Shown here piece after piece: positions 47,399 to 59,281 of a DNA stretch of 64,000 nucleotides. Below the pieces are notes generated by a model. It saw nothing but the letters and a program-made list of their open reading frames with translations, had not been told where the DNA came from and did no database searches. This DNA comes from Hemileia vastatrix (lineage: Eukaryota; Basidiomycota; Pucciniomycetes; Pucciniales; Zaghouaniaceae): the NCBI GenBank assembly GCA_030280995.1, contig JASXTE010000005.1, positions 21,294,501 through 21,358,500 on the forward strand, given 5' to 3'. The translations under genes were made by a program, and so were the position numbers. Within the stretch, counting starts at the first letter, position 1. Every line of letters begins with the position of its first letter.

Positions 47399-47647
47399 CA
47401 CTACACAATATAGGGGGTCGACTTGATATTAAGTCCCCAACCTGAACTCAGATGGAACTCATACTGAACTCATAATGAACCCATACTGAACACTACTTGA
47501 ATACTCACCTCAAACTTTTCTTCTGCGTGGTGTTCATCTCTGATTGTATGGTTCCTTTTCCAATAGCTAAATGTGTGTTCATTATGTGTTGAGTTTGGGT
47601 CCAAGGTTGTGGACTTTCTAGAAAGTCCAAACCCCATATTTTGTGAT
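47399..47647. mobile_element. about 249-bp CACTA-like MITE nested in copy 2
   Basis: Left end CACTACACAATATAGGGGG, right end GGGGTTTGG mirrored in CAAACCCCATATTTTGTGATT. Subterminal palindrome ACTTTCTAGAAAGT near the right end, and GAACTCATACTGAACTCAT repeats near the left. Copy 1 at about 6,083 lacks it, giving an empty site with an A-run. The frame 47470-47664 is its translation. Confidence 0.78.
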
Positions 47648-48190
47648 TCTTGAGTTGATTCCATTCCTTTTTACATGCTGTAAAACATATTTCTCATGTT
47701 TTATTATTTTTTTATTTTGTAGAACACTATTACTTACCTCTCCATTCCTAACTTCTATCTTACATAAAAAATTATTTTCAATAATATTCTTCTGTTAAAA
47801 ATTTCTTTTCTTTTCCTTCAACACAATTATTTCCACAATTTTAAACCCTTTCTTCTGCTATCAAATTTTCTCTGACTCTTTAAAAGTATCCTTACACCTT
47901 TCAACTTCATCACATCCCTATTTATCACTTCCCCAGACCTTTATGCCCTTTATATCTCACAGAAACCAAGAGTTTTTTATGAGAAAGAACTGAAAAAGGA
48001 TTGATGAGAGGGTAACTGTAAAAGAAGGCAAAGGGTGATGATAAAAATTGGAGATATGGGTGGAAAATAAGGGGTAGAGAGGGAATTAAAATGGGTTTAT
48101 AGTGGCTGTCAATATAATAGAGGAGAGAAAAAGGGATTATAATGGGTTTGATTTTTGATTGAAGGGTATCAGAAGTAGTGGGGAGAAAAT

Positions 48191-48379
48191 TTATGTTACA
48201 AGAAACAGGTTAAGATTTGTGCGATAGGGAGTAAAAGAAAAAGGAGGAGAGGAAGGTATAAAAACATTTGTTGAGAAAATATGAGCACATATCAAGGTGC
48301 TAGTAAGAGTGAGAAAATTAGAAAAAGTGGGTGAGGAAAATTGAAATAAGAGGGTGGATGCTATTGTATCACCAAACAT
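48191..48379 (-). CDS. conserved short ORF of the CACTA-like family
   Basis: 62-residue frame starting MFGDTIASTLLFQF, related at its N-terminus to the frame at 30,157-30,459. Low-complexity Ser, Phe, Thr and Pro. Function unknown, and possibly a composition by-product. Confidence 0.28.
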   Translation of the reverse strand: MFGDTIASTLLFQFSSPTFSNFLTLTSTLICAHIFSTNVFIPSSPPFSFTPYRTNLNLFLVT

Positions 48380-49528
48380 CAGAATTAACCTTCATCTTAT
48401 ATATCTTACTACAGATCATATTTATTTCAATTATATGAATACTGAGTTATGGTTTTTAATTCTTTACCCTTTTATACAAATTTGGAGACCACCATTTTAG
48501 ATTTAACTGAAATTAAATTCTATTTTAGGGTTTTGTATAGATCTTCAGTAATTCAAGATAAATAAGCTTTTACTATTTATGTCAAAGTTAAAATTGAAAA
48601 AATCAAAAGTAATGAAATATTGAGATTAATCAATACATAGTAATACATTCTTTCTTTCCAATAATTTCATTTTATTACAATATTAATTATACATATCTGT
48701 GAAAAATAAGTCAAATTTTATTATCTTTAAAATATTTTGAGAAAAAAAAACCTACAATAAAACTCAAATATCTTAAAGATATTTAGCAAAAATTTGAAGA
48801 AGGCATTTGCATTAAATAAAATCTTTAATTAAATATTATTCCACATATTTAAACATTAGTATTGGGATGAAGTTATTAAATTTTAATCTCTTATAGTTTG
48901 CTGATTGTCAGTTACAGATGTTGTTCCTAATCTCCATACAATTCAACTTGAAATTTTATACAAGACCTTTTTACATGTTTTAAATTTGAGCTTCAACTTT
49001 TAATTTTTATATAATAATCTACAAAGCATTAATTCAATTTATTTTAAATAAATTCAAATACATTTTTTAAGAATTGTTTTAATTTTCATCCTTCTATTGC
49101 CTAAGTAATACTATTTTTTTTATAAAATTTAGTTAATAGAATCATATCTTTATAAATTTTTTAATATATTATCACAACTTTAATCTCAGTCTTAATGGAT
49201 CTCTGATTGAACTCCCAATGCAAATCTCATCCAGAGCATTCTTAAAATTAAATTAAAAATTAAACATATTTAATATTTTTGAATTTTTTGAAAAAGTTTT
49301 AAGAATGAATAAAATGTTATATGCTGTAAATGATAAGCTTTAAATTTAAGTAAATATATCTGGGAATAAAAAGACCTATAAAACTTATTTGTATTCAGTT
49401 TTTTTCAATTGAGAGCTATAAGAGCCCTATGTATGATGAAGTATTTTATTTACCAACAGCTTATCACGCTTCAAGGTCTGTTCATAGTTTATATTTATTG
49501 CATTGTTATATCTATATTCTTTAAATAA
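48380..49528. other. AT-rich internal DNA of CACTA-like copy 2
   Basis: No gene, repeat or element that I can support. Confidence 0.45.
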
Positions 49529-49531
49529 ATT

Positions 49532-49731
49532 AGGGGATATCAAAGTTTGAATTCTTCTATGTCAAAATACCTCCTTTTTCCACAAGATTAACCATGATTA
49601 TTTTTTAAAATATACCATATTGTTCCCCAAAAACACCTTTTTACTGAGATTTAATGTCAAATTTTTGTCTTTCTTTTTGTGTTGTGAAAGACTTTTAAAT
49701 TAATTAAAAATTTCTAACTTTGATACCCCCT
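49532..49731. mobile_element. 200-bp Harbinger-type MITE (E2)
   Basis: Ends AGGGGATATCAAAGTTTGA and TCTAACTTTGATACCCCCT. TSD ATT at 49529-49531 and 49732-49734. Inverted relative to E1 at 32,368 and the same length. Confidence 0.92.
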
Positions 49732-49779
49732 ATTGAAAAAATCTAGCTCACAAAAAAATTATTTTTTTAATAATGTTTC

Positions 49780-50745
49780 TTAATGAGTTAAAAATTTTGT
49801 TTAATTTTTATGATGCCTTTTAAAAAAATATTTACTTTACTTCATTTTATTTATTTGATCTTAATTTGCTTTATTTTATTCTATCATACTTTATAATACT
49901 GTATTATATTATATTATATTTCATTTCATTTCACTCGCTAATATTCTATTTAATTTATTTCAATTTATTTTTGTTTAGTTTTATTTTATTATATTTTATT
50001 CCCTTACATCTTAATTTAGTTTTTATTATCTTATTTTATTTCAAAAAATGATATTACATGTGCAAATAACAGTCTTCAAATTCTAAAAATGAGCTGGTGA
50101 AGTCTGATGTAAACCCATAGATCAGAGTTCTCAACCCATTTTCATGCATGTGGAGCTCTGATCTACAGCCATAGATCAGAGTACCACATTTAATTTTTAG
50201 CATGTGACCTCTGGTCTACAGCTTTACTTCAGAGTTCACCAACTATTTTTATTCATGTGTACTCTGATCTACAGCCATACATCAGAGTACCACATCCAAC
50301 TTTTTTCCTGTTAACTCCAATCTAAGGCCATACATCAGAGCTCACCAGCCAATTTAAACCAGCTTAATTCTTCTACATGGCTATACAAAAGCATTCATCA
50401 AGTGTAATAAAATGAATTAAATGACATTAAGACTTATTATAATGTAATTAAAAATAAAAATGACAGATAAATGAGTATAATAGCTAAAATGAAAAAATAT
50501 GAATACAAATGGTATAAAATGAGATAAAATAAAATAAATTGTTATTATATATTTTGAAAAATAATGTAATAAAGTGCAATAAAATAAAATTATATAATAC
50601 ATATTCAAAAAAATAAAATAAAATACAATTTGATTTAATTTAATTTGAGGCAAAAAATTAAATAAAATGAGGGTATTAAAATATAATGTAATAAAATAAA
50701 ATAAAATCAAGTTTAAAAATTAAATAATATAACATAAAATCCATT
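49780..50745. repeat. T-rich and A-rich arms around a 54-bp hairpin array
   Basis: 49,780-50,045 is T-rich (TTTTATTTTATT words) and 50,405-50,745 is A-rich (AAAATAAAATAA words), so the arms can pair. Between them five 54-bp units start near 50,119, 50,173, 50,227, 50,280 and 50,333. Each contains ATCAGAG and several form CTCTGATCTACAGCCATAGA-type hairpins. Frames here (49,866-50,051 and 50,417-50,710) are low-complexity translations. Confidence 0.82.
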
Positions 50746-50950
50746 TATACAGAATTTTTTTTTAATATTTTATTCAATATAATTTTAATATTTAAACTCA
50801 ATTTAATTTTTTGTATGTATAATCAATAAAAAAAATTTATGCATATTTTTTGGATGAATATTCAAAATTATCTTCATTATATATATGAATTATCATTTTA
50901 CATTTACATACTGAATACCAATCAGCAAGTGAATATTCTATTTCACTTTT

Positions 50951-52442
50951 TGTCAGGCTGAGTTCAAGTACAGAGATGTGAGCTAGCTTGAGTGTTCAGC
51001 TGTTTATAAGATTTTAATGGTCCTATATTATTACTTTAGTACAAATCCAATAAGTATTAAAATAGAACTCAATATAAGGGTTTCAGTTATGCAAATATCA
51101 CTAATTATATATGGCTTACAATCTTATAGTTGGTAGAAAAATATATTTAATAATTCAGATACTATTCAGAGACTTTATAAGTTCTATTTATATGTATTGT
51201 AATTGTATTGGTTATATATTTGAATTGCAATGATAAAGAATGTAGAAAACAAGACCAAAAACCCCCTCCTTTAATACACAATAACTTTCCCAATGAACTC
51301 CTTGATTTACCAGCTCTATATATGCTTAATGACGCCTCATTCTAACTAATAGACATGTAAAACAACATTAAGAGTGACCAGTAACATAATTATAATGATA
51401 TCACCCACCAAAATCCTGCAGTAATAGGGATAATCCATCAAAAATAAAGAAAAAGAAAAAAAGAGTGTATATGCATGTAATATATTAGAATAAAAGACTA
51501 AAATAGAAAATTAAGACTAATTATTATTCTATACTAAGAAGAATTAACAGTAGAAATGATGGGGCTAATCATGACATTAAAATACGTGAAATCCCCATTC
51601 AAAAATATGCAAAATTGACTGAGAAACCACTTAAAAACCCAAAAAAGGGCATGAGATGTGGGGTAACTACATGCAGTCCTTGAAAGGCGCTTGAACAGGT
51701 AAGTAATTGACTAATTTAGGCAAATTTAAGTGTGGTAGTGAACTAAAGGGCCAAGCTTGAGGTTATTAATGAAATTAGTTCATATAATAAGGGTCAATGC
51801 ATTTGTAATTAAACTAGGACACTAAATAAGCACCTGTCCCCTATTTTAGCATGTTTCCCCACAGTGGGAATATAATGTGGGGTAATTATAGTGTGAAAAG
51901 CTACTTTTGCTAAAAATGAAGCTATTCATACAGGAAAAATGCAATCAGTATGTGGCCAGTACACAGAAACCATTTCCGGCATAAAAAACACCAAATTTAA
52001 AAAGTGTTATTTTTATGAATTTTAGTAGCCAAAACAATAGCCCTATTTACTAAAAATTTATCTTTTAAAGCACATTCCTAATATTATTAAATTTATAGCA
52101 CATATATTCAACTTTTAAGTGATTTAAAGCGCGTTTCTTGTTTTTCACATAAAATAATGAAAACAACAGCTTTAAGTCTACTTAAAAATTATGTAGCCTT
52201 ATATTTAAGGTTTTTAAGATTACCCTAAAATATTTAAACTTAATACTAAGTACATGAGACATATTAAATGTGGATGTATGCATGTATATAAGGTGTTACA
52301 ATGGCATATATTGTATTTTATCATAATTTTTACTTATGTATACAACTTGTGTATTCTAATTTATTGCTCCCATGTATAGTCAATGTGTTTAACATAACTT
52401 ATAAGTACTTTCTCTTTAGTCCTGGGGATATCCAGGCTGACA
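50951..52442 (-). repeat. 3' LTR of gypsy-2
   Basis: 1,492 bp, TGTCAGGCTGAG to ATATCCAGGCTGACA. The last 25 bp resemble the gypsy-1 LTR end, while the body does not. Confidence 0.95.
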
Positions 52443-52466
52443 CTCACCCACCCAAAAAAAACAATA
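52443..52466 (-). other. polypurine tract of gypsy-2
   Basis: Minus strand reads TTTTTTTTGGGTGGGTGAG directly before the 3' LTR. Confidence 0.75.
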
Positions 52467-52624
52467 AAGAAATGATGAGTTATACACTTTTTTTTATATT
52501 TTATGTTATTTTTCAGGTATTCAGAAAATTCTGTAGCATTAAGGATTAATTATTTAAATAAATAAAATAAAATAAAATATTATGAGTACTGGTTTTTTAA
52601 CCCCTCAATTGTTTTAAAAGAAAT

Positions 52625-52822
52625 TTATTTCTGTTTAAATTTCTTGAGAAGGGAGGATAAATTTGAAATTTCTTTTTCAGGTATCCATTTATCAAATTCA
52701 TTTGATTTTCCCTTAAATCTTAATAAATACTCAGTTCCCTTATCTTTAGTAAGTATTCTTTTCTTGAGTATTTTTTCAATCTCTGCTTTTTCCACAATTT
52801 CTTCAGGTTGCTTTTTAGGCAA
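52625..52822 (-). pseudogene. gypsy-2 chromodomain
   Basis: 65-residue open frame: PEEIVEKAEIEKILKKR, then GTEYLLRFKGKSNEFDKWIP and EKEI, the layout of a chromodomain with the YLLRFKG beta strand and the WIPE helix start. The expected aromatic cage is partly present (Tyr and Trp). It is the C-terminal end of Pol and probably directs integration into heterochromatin (family knowledge). It is open by itself but out of frame with the integrase. Confidence 0.85.
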
Positions 52823-54180
52823 TTCTCTTCATTTTGGAAATAATTCAGGATCATTTTCATGGTAAGGTTTTAATAATGAGATAGGGAAAACTGGATGTTT
52901 TTTATCATATGGGGCATATAATATGACTTTCACAGAATCATTACCAACCATTTTGTTGACTAAAAAAGTTCCTTCAAAGGGATCCTTCAATTTAACATTA
53001 CCTTGTAAGTTTTAATGTAGTGTTGAAATTAGAACTTCATCTCCTTTTTGGATTCAAATTCTTTATGAGATTTATACCACCATTTCTTTTCATATTCAAA
53101 TGCTTTTTAGATGCATTCCTCTGCATTCTTTCTACACATTTGTTGCATATGAATAAAGGATTTAGTACCAGGGTTTATATCTAACCTTGGAAATTTATTT
53201 AAATGATTTACTGGGGTATTTGGTACATATCCCAACCAGAGTTCAAATGGTTTTTTCTCTGTTACAGAATGAGTTGTGCTATTATAAGAAAATTCAAGGC
53301 TAGGAATTAATGTTACCCATTAATGTTTGAATTTATCATTTTCTTTGTATTCCAATCCAAACGAACAATATCTTCTGATCATGTCTTCAAGAGTCTGTAT
53401 CATTCTTTCAGCCAGCCCATCAGTTTTTGGGTGGTGTGCTGTAGAAAATTTCAATTGACAACCTGATACTTCCATCAAAGATGTCCATAAATCTGAAGTA
53501 AATTCAGGGTCTCTGTCAGAAATTATGTCTTTGGGAAACCCAGAAGTATTCATCATTTGAGTCCACCATAGTAATGCCAAATCTTTTTCAGATACCTCTA
53601 TATGGGTAGGGATAAATTTACACATTTTTGTTAATCTATCTACAGATACCCAGAAAAAATTGAAGATTTCTTTTCCTGCTAATGTCAATCCAGTGACAAA
53701 ATCCATGTTTATAATTTCCCATGGAGCTTTTGGCTTCTCTATTTGTTGTAACAACCCAGCTCTCTTCCCTGTCAATCTTTTAGATTTCTGACAAGAGTCA
53801 CATGTTTCAATGTATTTTTGTACATCTTCTTTCATGTTTATCTACCAGGATGTATTTTTAACTCTAGTTAATGTTTTGTTAAAATCAAAATGACCAGCTA
53901 AGATGTCATCATGACAAGTACTTAACATTAATTTTTTCATAGTAGGTGGTATAACTATTACATTACTTAGCTTTTTCCTGTAATATATGTATCCATCTTC
54001 AATTGACATTTTACCTTTTTACAATGCATTTTTATACTTTGGAGGCAAGTTTTTAATTAATACATTCATAGAGACATTAGTTGGATCATTTAAAATGGTA
54101 GATAATTTAGAAAAATCTTTATTGGATGAATAATTTTTCAATATATTTTGCATAAATTCTTCCTCTAAATCCACTATATA
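52823..54180 (-). pseudogene. gypsy-2 integrase
   Basis: 53,320-53,835 is the best piece: zinc-finger end CDSCQKSKR, first Asp in INMDFVTGL, VDRLTKMCKFIPTH, second Asp in IISDRDPEFTS, Glu in DGLAERMIQTLEDM. 52,823-53,319 carries the C-terminal part (SVTEKKPFELWLGYVPN-like and the GPF module) with frameshifts. 53,836-54,180 carries the first zinc ligands with stops. All catalytic acids are present in one open segment. Confidence 0.9.
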
Positions 54181-54720
54181 TATCCCAAATATATGTATAA
54201 CCTCATTTTCACGTACATAAGCTGGATTTTCAGTATCATTTGGAAAAGGGCTTCAGGATAATAAATCTACATTAGAATGCAATTTTCCTGCTCTATGAGT
54301 GATTGTCATTCTTCCTCTGTACTCTTGTACAGATAGTTGCCATCTAAACATGTGCCCATTAGGTGTTTTCATGTTTAGCAATGATTTTTCTGCACTGCAA
54401 TCTGTTATTTATTCAAACTTCTGGTCTTCCAGATAGTAATGAAGTTTCTCCAGGTCCCACACAACAGCTAAACATTCCAGTTTGGTGTCACAATACCTTA
54501 ATTCTGTCTTTCTTAAGGTTCTGGATATATAACAGATAACTACCTCAGATAATATCCCATTTATTATCTGTTTCTGCTGTAAAGCAGCACCTAACCCTGT
54601 GAAGCTTGCATCAGTATACAAGATAAAAGGGAGGTTAAAATTTGGCAGTCCCAATATTGAAGCTGAAATCAAATATTCCTTCAATTTATCAAAGGTGTGT
54701 TGTCTTTAATTATTCCAAAT
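54181..54720 (-). pseudogene. gypsy-2 RNase H
   Basis: 54,409-54,684 reads LPFILYTDASFTGLGAALQ, ICYISRTLRKTELRY, TKLECLAVVWDLEKLHYYLE. The catalytic Asp (TDAS) and Glu (KLEC) are seen; the next Asp region (ITDCSA-like) follows a stop at 54,409, and MFRWQL-type sequence continues to about 54,300. Confidence 0.88.
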
Positions 54721-55348
54721 GAAAGCCTAATTTTTCATGATTAATGTTGTTAAAGGGGCTGAAATGGATTCGTAGTTCTTTATATACTGCCTATAATATC
54801 CACACATACCTAAAAAGCTTTAAAAATCTTTCACATTCTTAGGTATGATAATGTTTTTTATTGCTGCCACTTTGTTCTGGTCAAAAAAAATTTGTAATCC
54901 AGATACAACATGTCCAAGTACTTTCATGGATTGAAACCTAAACTTACATTTCTTTAATGCAATTTTCATATTAATTTCATCCATCTTTTGAAATACTCTT
55001 TTTCAGGTGATTTAAATGTTCATCATATGTTTTTGAAAACAATATGATGTCATCAATATAAACTAAAAGCCATCCTTCAACCATTTCTTGATGAAAAACA
55101 CTATCCATCAATTTTTGGAAGACTGAAGGCGCATTCTTTGGGCCAAAAGGCATTCTCACATATTTATATATCCCCATGTGTGTGGTTATGAGTAAGAAAT
55201 TCTGAGAATTCTTTTCCACAGGTATCTGGTGGTAACCTTTTTTTCCAACCAGATAGGAAATATATTTTTCACCTTGTAAGGTAGCATGGATAGAAGATAT
55301 CCTTGGTAGAGGGTAAATATCATCTACAGTGAATGTATTCAGAGCTCT
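54721..55348 (-). pseudogene. gypsy-2 reverse transcriptase
   Basis: 54,977-55,219 holds MPFGPKNAPSVFQKLMD, GWLLVYIDDIILFSKTYDE with the YIDD active site. Fingers (LNTFTVDDIYPLPRI) at about 55,290-55,345 follow a stop, and the thumb (54,721-54,976) is broken by stops and frameshifts. Confidence 0.9.
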
Positions 55349-56293
55349 TTAATCACCACATAATCTTGCCTTATCTTTTTCATAAGATATTAAAACTGGT
55401 GAAATAACATAATACTTAGGTGTTGTGTCCACTTTTTCATCAATACCCATTTCTAACAACATTTTAATGTTGTCTTCAATGTCTTTCCTTTTTGCAGGAG
55501 AAGCTGAGTAAGGTTTCTTTTTTAAGCTGCCAGGGATATTATCCAAATTACAACTTAAAGAGATTTTCATCACATGGTCTTTGACCAATCCTAGCTCATT
55601 TGAGCCATAAGCGAATTCCATAAGATAAGATTTTATCAATCTCAAAATATTGTTTTCTTCAATTTTTGAGAGTTGAGTACTGAAAGAGGCTTTTTGGATT
55701 TCATTTTCTAATTCTACCACTTCAGAGGTGGTTCTTCCACCTTGAAGTTGTTCATCTTTAGGAGAAATGGAATAAACTGAATTTTCATTGAAAATCTTGA
55801 ATTTTCTTTTTTCATTTAAGCCTATAGCAAAGCAACTATTTGCAGAATCTAGTTTGATGCCAAAGTTGGTCAATAAGTTATTTCCAATAATAAAACAATC
55901 ACTACAACTATTATTATCCATTACTACAAATTCACACACTGCTCTTACATATCCATTATTATATTTAAAGAATACAGCAGTTTTGTATTTACCAATTGGG
56001 GATAATACTGAACCAAAACCCCTCCAGTTCTTTGTCTGTACAGGTTCTAGTTTTTCTTTATACTTACTATTAAGTTTCATTAATGTGTTAGTAGAAACTA
56101 CACTACTTGCAGCCCCAGTGTCAAGAATGGAATTCATTTCTTTTCCACATATAATAACAGGTTCTCTAATAGGTTTTATTTTATAAATATCATGAGATAA
56201 ATTTTTAATAATTTCATCTTCTTCAATGGAAGTTAAAGATGTATCTGTATGAGGTATTGCATCATTTAGGAACATAATATCCTGCTCTAACAA
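55349..56293 (-). pseudogene. gypsy-2 protease and RT linker
   Basis: 314-residue open frame with the retropepsin site SILDTGAASSVVS intact, NGYVRAVCEFVVMDN, CFIIGNNLLTNFGIKLDS, then the linker ELGLVKDHVMKISLS, KRKDIEDNIKMLLEMGID and the start of the RT fingers (ISYEKDKARLCGD). This is the longest open frame in the window. Its first residues are the acidic linker after the zinc knuckle. Confidence 0.9.
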
Positions 56294-56890
56294 ATATATC
56301 TCATTTTCATCATTACTGTAAGAAATATTACTTTTACAATCTTCACTAGATTCCTCCTTTTCATCTCAATGATTACTTGGTTCAGAATCTTGTGAGTTTT
56401 CAATAAGATTGATTCTTTTCTTACAAGTATGACCTTTAGCCCAAGGTTTATTACATTTGTAACAAGTGTTATTTTCTTATCTTTTAAGGACAAGGGGAGC
56501 TGAAGGTTTTTTCTTCTCCACTGGTACCTTATTTGTAGTAAGTTTTACTACCTCAAAACTTTGCTTGTAATTATTATATCTGGTTTCATATTTGTGGCTC
56601 AATAATATTTCATTGCATATATTAATAAACCCAGAAGTATTTCTGATGGTTTCAGTTCTAGCTACAATAATGTCTCTGACTGATATAGGCAATTTGTATA
56701 TTATTTTTTCTTTCCACTCATCATAATTCATTTTTGTATCCATGGCTTTCATTATTTTTATGAAATTCATTAAAAATTCTATGGGTTTATCTCCAGCATT
56801 TGGATTATATCTGGCTTTCTCATATAATCTTTGTTGAGTGATTCTAAATTTTGGGCCACCAAAGTGCCTTTCAATTAGTGCCTTCCATTT
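56287..56890 (-). pseudogene. gypsy-2 gag C-terminus and zinc knuckle
   Basis: Contains HFGGPKFRITQQRLYEKARY and the conserved YKLPISVRDIIVARTETI (56,477-56,770), then in another phase the knuckle CYKCNKPWAKGHTCKK. The frameshift near 56,480 separates the two. Confidence 0.83.
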
Positions 56891-58682
56891 ATTCTAGGAG
56901 AAGTTGATTCCCTCACTCAATACAGATTCAAACCATAATAAGGACACATCTTTAAATAAAAATATCAATTTTGATGTAATTTCTTCATCAGGTAATTTGT
57001 ATGAAAATTTTGAGTTATCAATTCTCTGAATGAATTGTTGCCAATCAGACTTTGAATACCTGTAAAAATAAGGGTACTGATCTAACTTAGGACAGCTCTT
57101 TTGGTTAGTTTTTGTTTCCCTAACCTGAGGAATATTAAGTAATTCACTCACTTTAGAAAGATGATCATTTATTTCATCATTTACTGATTCTATATTCTCA
57201 GAGCCCATGACACTACTTTCATGTTCAATCATTGGTTTATCATCTGAGTGTTTCATAAAAACTGGTACTCTTTCCACATAAGAGGTATTATCTTTTACTT
57301 TATCAGTATTTTTCAAAATTTTAGCTATATCAATTTCAACTATTTGTAACCTATCCTTTATTACAGGTACATGTCCCTAATAATTTCCTGTTGCCCCACT
57401 AGCTATCTATTACTGTCTAGATTACCCTACTTTACCTTCCCATTTAGCTCACCCATTGTAAATAGCACCTATAGCTTCCTTTATCCTTCATGCTCCTTGC
57501 TGAGTGAGATTGTATAAAATAAAACATAAATAAAAAATTAAGGTGGATGTGTTAAGGTATCATTCACATTTGAAAAAGAAAATTTTAACCATCCCTCTAT
57601 GGTAGCCATAATACTCTGAGAATTTTCTAATTTATTTTGTAAATTCTTAATATCAAAGTTTAATCTTTTTTTTTCATTGGTTAATTCACTATTTGAATTT
57701 TCAATAATTTTTAACCTGTTGGATGTGGTACTCAATGATTGTGTGAGGTTTAATAATACACTTTCTGTATTATTTTTTGAATCTCTAGAGAATTCTTCCA
57801 ATTTTTCAATTCTTAATAATAATTTGCTAATGATTTATGATTCCATTGGATTTTCTTTTGAGAAATATTCAATTTTTTCTGTGTTTAATTCAGAAGAAAC
57901 ATCATCAGGCTCAATATTTACTTCATTTGGTTCCTTTTTAATGTGACTATTATTATCCTGGTGATCAATAAAACTACAAATATTTTCATCATGTAAAGAA
58001 AAGTTTAACCTGTTATTTTCAAATGAATAATTTTTTAAATCTTTGTCAATTATATCCAGTAACTCTCTATCAATCTCATTACCTATAAGTAATTCATTGT
58101 TAGTATTATATAATTGATCCTGAGATTATGGATGACTTACCAAGGTTTTATTTCATTTCCCCTACCTCTCCTTGCCTTTCCCCTGTAAGGATGACCTCTG
58201 TAGCCCTTCTGTTGAGGGTTGTTTTAGTTTTGGGAATACCAGTCCCAATTCCATTTTCTTACTGTAATTGCTTGGTCCTCCTCTTGGGCTGGAGGTGTGG
58301 CTGTTGACACCATGGAATTGTTGGGTGAAACTGTTGTTAGTTGAGCTTTTATTTCCACTAGAGCTTGGTTGACTTCTATGAAACCCTGGGCAGATATTTT
58401 CTCTAGATTTTTTATCTGGTCTACTATGTTGTTGACTCTTTTTGTTAGTGTGCTTAGAAGAGTGAATAGGGAGTGAATTTGTTCTTGTAAAGTATTTTTT
58501 TCTTTATTGATACTTGTTTTAAAAGTCTTTCCCTTTCCTCCAAAGACATCTATGGAGTGTTGTTGTTGGTGGGAGAATCTTCGCCTTCCATTTGAAGGTT
58601 CTTCAACTGGTCTTTCAGCTCTAGGTCTTAAGATATAAGTATTTTCCTTATTACTCACAATATCATTTTTCTTGACACACAT
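56891..58682 (-). pseudogene. gypsy-2 gag
   Basis: Start ATG at 58,682 (MCVKKNDIVSNKENT). 58,224-58,682 contains a basic and Gln-rich start and a coiled coil (TLTKRVNNIVDQIKNLEKIS), ending WNWDWYSQN before a TAA, with an Arg/Gly-rich run after it. 57,538-57,801 is coiled coil. 56,894-57,316 holds the capsid-like part (YSKSDWQQFIQRIDNSKF, LWFESVLSEG). Multiple stops. Confidence 0.8.
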
Positions 58683-59257
58683 TTTTATGTGGAATTTAAA
58701 TCAAAAAATTGAAATTTGAGATATTAAAACTTCAAAAGGAGTTTTATCAGTATTAATCAATACTACTGAAGACAATTTAACTTCTTACTTGTAGGTATTT
58801 AAGTGAATTTATAAGTGCCAAAAGCCAAATATGATTTTACATGGTCACTTAATTTAACTGGTCTACAATATGTAGCCGTGTTTTTATATTTAAAAAAGAA
58901 AATTTGTCAGTAGGATTCTTTCTAAATATTAAATAAATTTCACAAACCAATAAAAAGGTATTAAGAGCCCTGTTAAAAGAAAAAAATTAATCAGTTTTTA
59001 TTATCTGGTTTATTATCTGCAAATATCACAAAATTAATTGGTCTATTGACAGACTCCCACTAATAACAATATTTACGTTAAACTAGTGGTAAAAGTTTTG
59101 ATTAAATATCACAATTTTATCATATAGAAGGGCTTCTTTTTCTGAAATCACTATATAAGTGACCCCAACCTGTTGTAATTATCCAAATATTTCAATAGGA
59201 ATTTTATTTACTTGTAGCCTCTTTTTGAATTTTTACTTACTGGAAGATAACCAACAG

Positions 59258-59281
59258 AATTCTCGAAGAAAGGTCCCCAAT
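59258..59281 (-). other. primer-binding site of gypsy-2
   Basis: Minus strand after the 5' LTR reads ATTGGGGACCTTTCTTCGAG; the TGG-starting portion is a candidate tRNA primer site. Confidence 0.6.

Noticed and set aside
49866..50710. ORFs rich in Phe, Tyr, Leu and Ile
   Set aside because: They translate TTTTATTTTATT microsatellite-like arms; no membrane protein should be inferred.
55788..56186. 132-codon plus-strand ORF in gypsy-2
   Set aside because: Antisense shadow of the protease frame, which has clear retropepsin motifs.
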